Shown here one piece after another: positions 1 through 8,374 of a DNA stretch of 8,744 nt; positions within the stretch are counted from its first letter, which is position 1, and every line of letters begins with the position of its first letter. The DNA is taken from NCBI GenBank assembly GCA_013698195.1, contig JACCVK010000326.1:1-8744 (forward strand). The letters run 5' to 3'. The notes beneath the pieces were generated by a model. That model saw only the letters and a list, made by a program, of their open reading frames with translations, ran no database searches and was not told where the DNA came from. This DNA comes from Actinomycetota bacterium (lineage in GTDB: Bacteria; Actinomycetota; Thermoleophilia; Gaiellales; Gaiellaceae). Position numbers and translations under genes: made by a program.

Positions 1-519
1 GTGCGGGACGATTATCTCGGTGACGATCTCGTCCAGCTCGAGGGCGGTTGTAAACGGCCCGCGCAGGAATTCCGCGAGGGGCACGGTGCGTGACCCACGC
101 GGCGACCGCAACTCGAGCTCCGCACCCAGTGCGAGCAATGCGGCAGGCGCGTCTGCCGAAGGATCCGCGTGCGCGAGGCTGCCGCCGATTGTTCCCCGGT
201 TCCGAACTTGGAGATCGCCGATGGCATGCGCGCAGTCCGCAAAGGCGCCTAGCGCTGGACGTTCGAGCTCCGCCGACCGCGTGAGCTCGTCCCAGGTCGT
301 GAGCGCGCCGATGCGCAGGGCCTCCCCGACGCTCGAGACGCCGGCGAGGTCGAGCCCGCCGATGTCCACGAGCAGCGATGGTCTGGCGATGCGGAGCTTC
401 ATGACAGGCAGCAGCGAGTGGCCTCCCGCCAGAACCTTTGCCTCCGGATCCGCGGCGAGCGCTGCGAGCGCCTCGTCCAGCGACGCCGCACGCAGGTATG
501 TCGCCGGCGCAGGAATCAC
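1..519 (-). CDS. Molybdenum hydroxylase FAD-binding subunit (CoxM/XdhB-like), partial at left edge
   Basis: This is the medium subunit of a xanthine dehydrogenase/CO dehydrogenase-type enzyme. It binds FAD and passes electrons from the [2Fe-2S] subunit to the final acceptor in the cytoplasm. The reverse strand is open from a GTG at 519 to the window edge, giving 173 residues of a family usually near 280-300. Both family FAD motifs are visible: AGGHSLLPVMKLR at residues 31-43 and TIGGSLAHADPSAD at 110-123. The GTG overlaps the stop of the upstream iron-sulfur gene as GTGA, and a short GGAG lies four bases before it, so translational coupling is likely. The C-terminal part is cut off by the window. 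The family is clear from the motifs. The substrate (CO, purine, aldehyde, aromatic acid and so on) cannot be told from this subunit. Confidence 0.9.
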   Translation of the reverse strand, partial: MIPAPATYLRAASLDEALAALAADPEAKVLAGGHSLLPVMKLRIARPSLLVDIGGLDLAGVSSVGEALRIGALTTWDELTRSAELERPALGAFADCAHAIGDLQVRNRGTIGGSLAHADPSADAPAALLALGAELELRSPRGSRTVPLAEFLRGPFTTALELDEIVTEIIVPH

Positions 520-1007
520 GCCACTCCGCCAGCCCGTAGCGCTTGCTCGCCCGCGCGCACGGACCGCACGATGGTCTCGTAGCCGGTGCAGCGGCACAGG
601 TTGCCCTTGAGCGCGCGCCTGATCGTCGCGTCGTCCGGCTCGGAAGCGCGGGAGAGGAGGTCGACGGCGGTGAGGATCATGCCCGGCGTGCAAAAGCCGC
701 ATTGGAGGCCGTGCTCCTCCACGAACGCCCGCTGAACCGGGTGGAGCTCGCCGGCGGGGGCAAGCCCCTCGATCGTGGTCACCTCCGAGCCCGCGGCTTG
801 CAGCGCGAGGACCGTGCAGCTCTTTACCGCGCGACGGTCGAGAAGAACCGTGCACGCGCCGCACTGGCTCGTGTCGCAGCCGATGTGGGTTCCCGTCAGC
901 CCGAGCCCGTCGCGCAGCGCGTGAACGAGGAGCGTTCGCGGCTCGACGTCGAGCGAGCGTTGCTCGCCGTTGACGTGGAGCTCGACGCGCGTGAGAGACT
1001 CAGGCAC
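516..1007 (-). CDS. Molybdenum hydroxylase [2Fe-2S] subunit (CoxS/XdhC-like)
   Basis: This is the small iron-sulfur subunit of a molybdenum hydroxylase, which relays electrons from the molybdopterin centre to FAD. With the GTG start at 1007 it is 163 residues, typical for the family. The N-terminal ferredoxin-like domain has the plant-type cluster cysteines C44, C49, C52 and C64 (GCDTSQCGAC then KSC). The C-terminal helical domain has the second cluster cysteines C103, C106, C138 and C140 (QCGFCTPG and CRCTGY). All eight ligands are present. An alternative GTG at 1034 would add nine Arg/Ser/Pro-rich residues and lengthen the overlap with the upstream carboxypeptidase. I prefer 1007 because the protein then begins just before the conserved VELHVNGE strand. 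The start overlaps the carboxypeptidase stop by 8 bases, and the gene's own stop overlaps the FAD-subunit GTG by 4, so all three look like one transcript. Confidence 0.93.
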   Translation of the reverse strand: MPESLTRVELHVNGEQRSLDVEPRTLLVHALRDGLGLTGTHIGCDTSQCGACTVLLDRRAVKSCTVLALQAAGSEVTTIEGLAPAGELHPVQRAFVEEHGLQCGFCTPGMILTAVDLLSRASEPDDATIRRALKGNLCRCTGYETIVRSVRAGEQALRAGGVA

Positions 1008-2496
1008 TCGCGGGGAGCGCGGAGACCTTCTCACGAAGGTACGCGAGATACGGCTGCGGGTCGATCGCCGGTGTGCCGGTGAGCCGCCCGATCGTTTCCT
1101 TAGGCGTGAGCTTCCGGCCGAGCGAGTAGAGGTTGTCCCGGAGCCAGTTCGAGAGCCCCTCGAGCTCGCCTGCCTCCATCTGCTCGTCTAGATCCGGAAT
1201 CGCCTCGCGGACCACGGCCCAGATCTGGAGCGAGATGACGTTGCCGAGGGCATAGGTGGGGAAGTACCCGATGCCGCCGCTCGACCAGTGGACGTCCTGG
1301 AGCACCCCGTCCGCGTCGCTTGGTACCTCGACACCGAGCAGCTCGAGCATTGCCGCGTTCCAGGCTTCTGGAAGATCCTTGGGGTCGAGCGTGCCCTCCA
1401 TGAGCTGCCGTTCGATGTCGAAGCGAAGGATGATGTGGAGGCTGTACGTGGTCTCGTCGGCCTCTACGCGGATGAGACCCGGCTCGGCCCGGTTGACGGC
1501 GGCGAGGAACGTCTCGAAGCCGACGTCCTCGAGTTGATCCGGGAACGTCGACTGAAGCGGCTCGTACCAGTGCGACCAGAACGGGCGGCTGCGGCCGACG
1601 AGGTTCTCCCACGAGCGGCTCTGGGACTCGTTCAGCCCGAGCGACGGTGAGCCCGCGAGCGGCGTGCGCTCGAGCGAGCTCGCGATGCCGTGGGCGTACA
1701 GTCCGTGGCCCGCCTCGTGCAGCGTCGACCAGAGCGACTCGATCCCGCGCTTGTGGTACCGGGTGGTGAGACGCACATCTCTCGTCGAGAAGGAGGTGCA
1801 AAACGGGTGCACCGTCGTGTCGAGCCGCCACGCGCCCTCCTCGAACCCGAGTGTCGCGAGGATGCGCTCCGCGAACTCGCGCTGAAGCTCCGGCGCGTAG
1901 GCGAGCTCGAGGAACGGAGCATCGATCTTCGGTGCCTCGCGAACGAGCTCCGAGAGCACCGGCTTGATCGTGTCGAAGACCTCAGCGACCTCAGTCGTCT
2001 TCATAAACGGCTCGAAGTCGTCGAGAAGCGGCGTGTACGGAGAGTCGTCCCATTCGAAGCACTCGACGTAGCGACGCTTGAGCTCGAGGTTCTGCTCGAG
2101 AGCGGGCAGAAAGGCTTCGAAGTCGTTCGTCGCGCGTGCATCGACCCAGATGTGGTGTCCGCGCGCGCCCGCGCGCACCATCTCCGCGCGCAGCTCGGCC
2201 GGGACACGACGTGCCTTCTCCCAGTCGTGGCGGGTGACGCGGATGAGGCTCGCATCCTCCGAGTCGTACTCGAGCGACTCCTCGTACGGCCGTAGCCGCT
2301 CGAGCAGAGAGCCGACCTCGTCGTCGATGAACAACTCATGGGAGATCCGCCCGATGGTGCCCAACGCCTCGGCGCGAGCCTCGCCTCCCTTCGGAGGCAT
2401 CGTCACCCGCTGATCCCACCCGAGCACCCCGCCGGCCCGGTACAGGTCGGAGACTTCCGCCAGGCGCTCCCGGAGCGCGCGCAGGTCGGCTTCCAC
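1000..2496 (-). CDS. M32 family zinc carboxypeptidase (Taq/Pfu type)
   Basis: This is a cytoplasmic metallocarboxypeptidase that removes C-terminal residues from peptides. With the GTG start at 2496 it has 498 residues, close to the roughly 500 usual for M32. Family landmarks appear in order: GWDQRVTMPPKGGEARAE near the N-terminus, HPFCTSFSTRDVRLTTRY (the HPF and DxRxT motifs), the zinc motif HEAGH at 260-264, then NESQSRSWEN with the third ligand E290, and IRVEADE further on. The spacing from H260 to E290 is that of the Pyrococcus enzyme (H269 to E299). One oddity is N289 where the family motif HES(G)Q has His. The frame is open further upstream to an ATG at 2538, but that would overlap the divergent peptidase gene and adds residues unlike the family. 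A TAGAGT hexamer 8 bases before the GTG suggests a leaderless start. The stop overlaps the start of the iron-sulfur subunit gene. Confidence 0.93.
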   Translation of the reverse strand: MEADLRALRERLAEVSDLYRAGGVLGWDQRVTMPPKGGEARAEALGTIGRISHELFIDDEVGSLLERLRPYEESLEYDSEDASLIRVTRHDWEKARRVPAELRAEMVRAGARGHHIWVDARATNDFEAFLPALEQNLELKRRYVECFEWDDSPYTPLLDDFEPFMKTTEVAEVFDTIKPVLSELVREAPKIDAPFLELAYAPELQREFAERILATLGFEEGAWRLDTTVHPFCTSFSTRDVRLTTRYHKRGIESLWSTLHEAGHGLYAHGIASSLERTPLAGSPSLGLNESQSRSWENLVGRSRPFWSHWYEPLQSTFPDQLEDVGFETFLAAVNRAEPGLIRVEADETTYSLHIILRFDIERQLMEGTLDPKDLPEAWNAAMLELLGVEVPSDADGVLQDVHWSSGGIGYFPTYALGNVISLQIWAVVREAIPDLDEQMEAGELEGLSNWLRDNLYSLGRKLTPKETIGRLTGTPAIDPQPYLAYLREKVSALPASA

Positions 2497-2501
2497 GGGC
2501 G

Positions 2502-2527
2502 TTGACTCTACCCAAGCGGGGTAGGAT
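2502..2527 (+). promoter_or_regulatory. Putative promoter of the M24 peptidase-acsA transcript
   Basis: TTGACT at 2502-2507 matches five of six -35 consensus bases, and TAGGAT at 2522-2527 fits TANNNT. The 14-base spacer is shorter than the usual 16-18, which weakens the call. The -10 ends 9 bases before the ATG at 2537, which suggests a leaderless or nearly leaderless message. The same GTAGGA could instead act as a weak ribosome binding site about 10 bases before the ATG. The two readings cannot be separated from sequence alone. Confidence 0.4.
2505..2510 (-). promoter_or_regulatory. Putative -10 element of the carboxypeptidase-molybdenum hydroxylase transcript
   Basis: Read on the minus strand, positions 2510 to 2505 give TAGAGT, a match to the TANNNT pattern of -10 hexamers. 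It ends 8 bases before the GTG at 2496, so transcription would begin at or next to the start codon, giving a leaderless message. No good -35 box is seen about 17 bases upstream. The hexamer overlaps the TTGACT proposed as the -35 box of the divergent gene. This is inferred from pattern only. Confidence 0.4.
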
Positions 2528-2536
2528 CGCGCCCGC

Positions 2537-3678
2537 ATGGCACCGACCGCGATTCTGATCCACGGCGACACCGTTCGTACGCCGGAGCTGCGACACGAAG
2601 TGCCTCTGGGGATTCCCGATCCGTTCTTCTACGCGGAGTCCGACGGGCGGAGAATGGTCGCGATCAGCGCCATGGAGGCGATGCGTGTGGAGTCCCTCGG
2701 CATCGGTGTCGAGATACACACGCCGGAGGAGTTCGGGGCCGACGAGCTCCGGCGGAGCGGACTCGACATCCATACGTACGCGAGCGAGATGGCCGTCCGG
2801 ATTGTCGGCGGGCTCGGCATCGAGGAAGCCGTCGTTCCGGTGCGCTTCCCGCTCGGGATCGCCGAAGCGCTGCGCGCGAACGGCGTCGAGCTGAGTGTCG
2901 ACCAAAAGCTGTTCGACGATCGTCGCCGGTCGAAGAGCGCGCACGAGCTTGCAGGAATTCGCCGCGCGCAGAAGGCAGCGGAAGCGGGAGTGGCGGTCGC
3001 GCGCGACCTCCTGCGCCGCGCCGAGAACGCCAACGGCGGGCTCGCTGTCGACGGCGAGCCGCTCACCTGCGAGTTGCTGAAGGAGCACATCCAAGCTGCA
3101 TTCCTCGCGCATGGCGCCGTCTCCGACGAGATGATCGCCTCGCATGGCGCGCAGACCGCGATCGGGCACGACATGGGATCCGGCGCGATCGGTCGCGACG
3201 ACGTGGTTCTACTCGATCTCTTCCCCGTCGACGTCGAGTCGGCGTGCTTCGCGGACATCACGCGGACGCTCGCCGTAGGCGAGGTCTCGACCGAGATCAG
3301 GGACTGGCATCGGCTCTGCCGCGAGGCGCTCGAGCTCGCGACTGCGGAGATCCGTCCCGGGGTGAACGGCGGCGACGTCCACCGTCTCGTCTCCGAGTAC
3401 TTCGCCGAGCGCGGCTTCCCCACGCTGCTGACGAAACAGGAGGGGGAGGTGCTGCAGGACGGCTTCTACCACGGCCTCGGCCACGGGGTCGGCCTGGAGG
3501 TGCATGAGTCGCCGGCGCTGGGAGTCATCGGCGAGGAGCTCGTGCCCGGGGACGTGATCACCATCGAGCCCGGCCTCTATCGCCAGGGGTTCGGCGGTGT
3601 CCGGGTAGAGGATCTGCTGCTCGTCACGGAGGACGGACACGAGCTTCTGACCGACTGCCCGTACGAGCTCGACTTGTC

Positions 3679-3682
<4 letters not shown>
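2537..3682 (+). CDS. M24 family metallopeptidase (Xaa-Pro aminopeptidase/dipeptidase-like)
   Basis: This is a 381-residue pita-bread-fold peptidase, expected to be cytoplasmic and to cleave N-terminal residues or dipeptides, often next to proline. The N-terminal region (about residues 1-150) resembles the creatinase-like domain of Xaa-Pro peptidases. The C-terminal catalytic domain carries all five dinuclear-metal ligands: D227 (LLDLFP), D240 (ADITRT), H316 (GLGHGVGLEVHE), E344 (ITIEPGLY) and E358 (GGVRVEDLL). There is no signal peptide or membrane segment. The ATG at 2537 is the natural start, 40 bases from the divergent carboxypeptidase. The stop overlaps the acetyl-CoA synthetase GTG as GTGA, so the two genes are probably co-transcribed and coupled. 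The M24 family is secure. Whether the substrate is strictly Xaa-Pro is inferred from overall resemblance. Confidence 0.92.
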
Positions 3683-5631
<1,949 letters not shown>

Positions 5632-5656
5632 CCGCACCGGCCCGGCAGCGCAGGCG

Positions 5657-5679
5657 GGGCTTGCTACGTGGCGTAGCCC
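5657..5679. terminator. Weak hairpin between convergent genes, possible bidirectional terminator
   Basis: GCTACG-TGG-CGTAGC at 5663-5677 forms a perfect 6-base stem with a 3-base loop. It can be lengthened by GG/CC pairs if a short bulge is allowed. It lies 31 bases after the acsA stop and overlaps the last codons and stop of the converging PLP-enzyme gene. There is no T-run on either side, so intrinsic termination is only a possibility, and part of the symmetry may be chance within the coding end. Confidence 0.25.
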
Positions 5680-7079
5680 GACGCGGCTGAGCGCGCGTTC
5701 AACGCTCGCTCGAACGACGCCACCGTTCGGCCGACGTCTGCCGGGCTCGTGCGCCAATTGGACACCGAGAGCCTGATCGCCGCCCGATCGTCCCATCTCG
5801 TGCCGCTCATCCAGGCCTCTCCCTCCGCCTGAACCGCCGCCAGAACCTCGCCGGTTGTCGCATCGTCGGACAAGCGGAAGAGCACCTGGTTGAGGACGAC
5901 CTCGTTCAGCACCTCACACTCGGGAAGCCGCGCGATCGCGTCCGCGAACTCCTTCGCCCGCGCACAGCTCGATTCGACGAGCTCTGCCACGCCTGCGCGC
6001 CCGAGAGAGCGGAGTGCTGCGTACACGGCGAATCCCCGCGCCCGCCGAGAGAACTCGGGCGTCCAGTCCATCTGATCTCTCGCCGCGTGCCGATCCTGGA
6101 CGAGGTACTCGGCCTGGACAGCCATCGCGGCGCGATGCGACTCCGGGTTTGCGACGAATGCAATCCCGCAGTCATAGGGGACGTTGAGCCACTTGTGGGC
6201 GTCGGTCGCCCACGAGTCGGCGTGCTCGACTCCGGCGACCAGATCGCGAAGAGCAGGCGAGGCGGCGGCCCACAATCCGAAGGCGCCGTCCACGTGCAGC
6301 CACGCGTCGGCCTCGCCGGCAAGCTCCACGATCTCGGACATTGGGTCGACGGAGCCGGTGTTGACCTCGCCGACCTGGGCGCAGATGATGGTCGGCGCGC
6401 TGCCGGCCGGCCCGCTGCTCTCGCCGAGCGCAGCGCGGAGCGCGTCGACGCGCATACGTCCCTGGTCGTCGGCCGGAATCTCGACCGTGCGACCGGCACC
6501 CAGCCCGAGCAAGCGGAGCGAGCGGTCGATGGTCGCATGCCGTTTCGCACCCGCGAGAACCCGGATGGGAGGAGCTCCGGTGAGCCCGTCGTGCTCGACA
6601 TTCCAGCCCGACCGCGAGAGAACGTCATGACGAGCGGCGGCAAGACACGTGGTATGCGCCATCTGGCATCCGGTAACGAGAGCGAACGAAGCCGTACGCG
6701 GCAACCGGAGCAACTCTTTGAGCCAATCACCGACCACTTCTTCCACGACCGCCGCCGCCGGACCGCCCACCACGAGACCGGCGTTCTGATCCCACGTCGC
6801 GGCCAGCCAATCCGCCGCGAGCGCAGCCGGAAGCGAGCCGCCGATGACGAAGCCGAAGTAGCGGCCGCTCTGCATGCCGACGATGCCCGGGTCAGCCGCT
6901 CGAGCGAGGCTCTCGACGACGTCGAGCGGCGCGCTCGCATCGTCGGGCAGCGGTCCTCCTAGTGCATCCCGAAGCTCATCCACCGTCGCCCGAGGCCAGA
7001 CCGACCGCTCGTCGAGTGACTCCACGAAGTCGGCGGCGAGCTCGGCGGTCCGCCTGAGCAACTCGCGTTCGTCGCCCAC
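5664..7079 (-). CDS. Group II PLP-dependent decarboxylase family protein, substrate unknown
   Basis: This 471-residue fold-type I PLP enzyme belongs to the family of aromatic L-amino-acid and glutamate decarboxylases. Cofactor landmarks are visible in order: a phosphate-binding stretch TGCQMAHTTCLAAARH, H181 (KRHATIDRSLRLLGLG) in the place of the ring-stacking His, VGEVNTGSVDP, D264 (HVDGAFG) contacting the pyridine nitrogen, and the Schiff-base lysine K296 (DAHKWLNVPYDCG). It is probably a soluble cytoplasmic enzyme and likely a dimer, as in the family. The sequence does not identify the amino acid used. Database relatives may carry labels such as aromatic amino acid decarboxylase or aminotransferase without evidence. 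The GTG at 7079 lies one base after the stop of the M16 peptidase gene, so the two are surely one transcript. The start has no Shine-Dalgarno, which fits re-initiation. The 3' end converges on acsA with a 32-base gap. Confidence 0.9.
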   Translation of the reverse strand: MGDERELLRRTAELAADFVESLDERSVWPRATVDELRDALGGPLPDDASAPLDVVESLARAADPGIVGMQSGRYFGFVIGGSLPAALAADWLAATWDQNAGLVVGGPAAAVVEEVVGDWLKELLRLPRTASFALVTGCQMAHTTCLAAARHDVLSRSGWNVEHDGLTGAPPIRVLAGAKRHATIDRSLRLLGLGAGRTVEIPADDQGRMRVDALRAALGESSGPAGSAPTIICAQVGEVNTGSVDPMSEIVELAGEADAWLHVDGAFGLWAAASPALRDLVAGVEHADSWATDAHKWLNVPYDCGIAFVANPESHRAAMAVQAEYLVQDRHAARDQMDWTPEFSRRARGFAVYAALRSLGRAGVAELVESSCARAKEFADAIARLPECEVLNEVVLNQVLFRLSDDATTGEVLAAVQAEGEAWMSGTRWDDRAAIRLSVSNWRTSPADVGRTVASFERALNARSAASGYAT

Positions 7080-7080
7080 G

Positions 7081-8349
7081 CTAAGCCGCGAGCAGCGCTT
7101 CGAAACGCGCGGGGTCGTCGAACGGCCCGACCACAGCGAGATAGAGCTGCTTGCCGTCGAGCAGGTCGCGGGCGACCTCCTGGACGTCCTCGGCGGTGAC
7201 CGCGTCGAGTCCGCGCAGGACCTCGTCCGGCTCCTCGATCCGCCCCTCGAGGACCTCGCGGCGGAGCCCGAACTGGATCATCGCCTGCGGGCTCTCGAGA
7301 CGGAGGACGAAGCGCCCTTTCGCATAGCCGCGGGCCTTCTCGAGCTCGTCCGTCGGCACGGCTTTCGCAACAATCTTGCGCAGCTCGCCGACGATCGTCG
7401 AGATCGCCTCGTCGATGCGGTTCACGTCGACCCCGGCGCCCGTGTAGAGCGTCCCCGCGTCTGTGTACGACGCGTTCGAGGCGTGAACGTAGTACGAGAG
7501 CCCGCGCCGCTCCCGTACCTCGGTGAAGAGGCGGGAGGACATCCCGGCGCCGAGCACGACCGACAGAAGCTGGACGGCATAGCGCTTCGGATGCGAGAGC
7601 TCGTAGCCGCGCACGCCGAGGACGAGGTGAGCCTGCTCCGACTCCTTCGTGTGGAGGAGGACAGGCGAGCCGTTCTCGGGAACCTCGGCTCGGGGCGGTC
7701 GCCCTGTCTCCTGCGGCGCGATGTCGCCGAGCAGCTCCTCGAGCCGTTCTCCCAGACCGTCGCCGATGCGCCCACCGATGCCGACGACGATCCGCTCCGG
7801 GTGGTACCACGCGTCGAGATACGAGGTGAAGGTCTCGCGGCTCGCTTCCTCGATGGTCTCCCTCGTTCCGAGAATGTCCCAGCCCAGCGGCTGATCCGCG
7901 TAGAGCAAACGGTCGTACACGCTGCCGACGTATCGCTGCGGCGTATCGAGGTACACGTTCATCTCCTCGAGGATCACGCCCTTCTCCTTCTCGATCTCGC
8001 CGGAGTCGAAGCGCGAGTTGCGCAGCATGTCGGTGAGGACGTCGAGCGCCACGTCCCGGGTCTCGGTCGCACACCTGACGTAGTAGCCGGTCAGCTCCTT
8101 GCCCGTGAAGGCGTTGAACTCCCCGCCGATCGCGTCGATCTCGGTCGAGATGGACCGGGCGGTCGGGCGCCGTTCCGTCCCCTTGAAGAACATGTGCTCG
8201 GCGAAGTGCGCGATCCCTTTCGACTCAGGGGTTTCGTAGCGTGAGCCCGCAGCGAGCATCACGAAGCAGGCCACGGAATTGACCTGAGGCATGGGTGCCG
8301 TGAGGACGCGAACGCCGTTCGCGAGCGCCGTTTTCTCGAAGACGGACAC
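7081..8349 (-). CDS. M16 family zinc peptidase (PepR/processing-peptidase-like)
   Basis: This is an inverted-zincin peptidase related to the mitochondrial processing peptidase beta subunit and bacterial PepR/YmxG. With the GTG start at 8349 it is 422 residues, normal for single-chain M16B proteins. The zinc motif HFAEH lies at residues 48-52 (ligands H48 and H52, catalytic E51). The third ligand E129 sits exactly 76 residues further on, as in the family pattern HxxEHx76E. The second domain has the conserved RRGLSYYVHASNASYTDAG stretch with the Arg/Tyr substrate-binding type motif. It therefore looks catalytically active. No signal peptide is seen. An in-frame ATG at 8403 would add 18 residues that do not resemble the family and would overlap the divergent SIS gene. 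The GTG places SVFEKTALANGVRVL at the N-terminus, as in homologues. The start is therefore likely but not certain. The PLP-enzyme gene follows at once. Confidence 0.92.
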   Translation of the reverse strand: MSVFEKTALANGVRVLTAPMPQVNSVACFVMLAAGSRYETPESKGIAHFAEHMFFKGTERRPTARSISTEIDAIGGEFNAFTGKELTGYYVRCATETRDVALDVLTDMLRNSRFDSGEIEKEKGVILEEMNVYLDTPQRYVGSVYDRLLYADQPLGWDILGTRETIEEASRETFTSYLDAWYHPERIVVGIGGRIGDGLGERLEELLGDIAPQETGRPPRAEVPENGSPVLLHTKESEQAHLVLGVRGYELSHPKRYAVQLLSVVLGAGMSSRLFTEVRERRGLSYYVHASNASYTDAGTLYTGAGVDVNRIDEAISTIVGELRKIVAKAVPTDELEKARGYAKGRFVLRLESPQAMIQFGLRREVLEGRIEEPDEVLRGLDAVTAEDVQEVARDLLDGKQLYLAVVGPFDDPARFEALLAA

Positions 8350-8356
8350 CGGCTCG

Positions 8357-8366
8357 ATGGTATAGA
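8357..8366. promoter_or_regulatory. Putative symmetric -10 region between M16 and SIS genes
   Basis: On the minus strand, 8362 to 8357 read TACCAT (TANNNT), ending 7 bases before the M16 GTG at 8349. On the plus strand, 8361-8366 read TATAGA, ending 8 bases before the SIS-gene GTG at 8375. The two share the self-complementary TATA at 8361-8364. Both placements would give leaderless messages. No convincing -35 boxes are seen on either side. The call rests on pattern alone. Confidence 0.35.
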
Positions 8367-8374
8367 CACGCTCT

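Noticed and set aside
543..1082. Plus-strand open frame opposite the iron-sulfur subunit
   Set aside because: The minus strand encodes all eight cluster cysteines; the plus frame is a charged, Arg/Glu-rich mirror reading.
2497..2571. Upstream extension of the M32 carboxypeptidase to ATGs at 2538 or 2571
   Set aside because: It would overlap the divergent M24 gene and put the start in front of non-conserved residues. The GTG at 2496 gives the usual family length.
6874..8244. Plus-strand open frame of 456 codons opposite the M16 and PLP-enzyme genes
   Set aside because: It spans two well-supported minus-strand genes and their junction, which a real gene would be unlikely to do, and it has a shadow-like composition.
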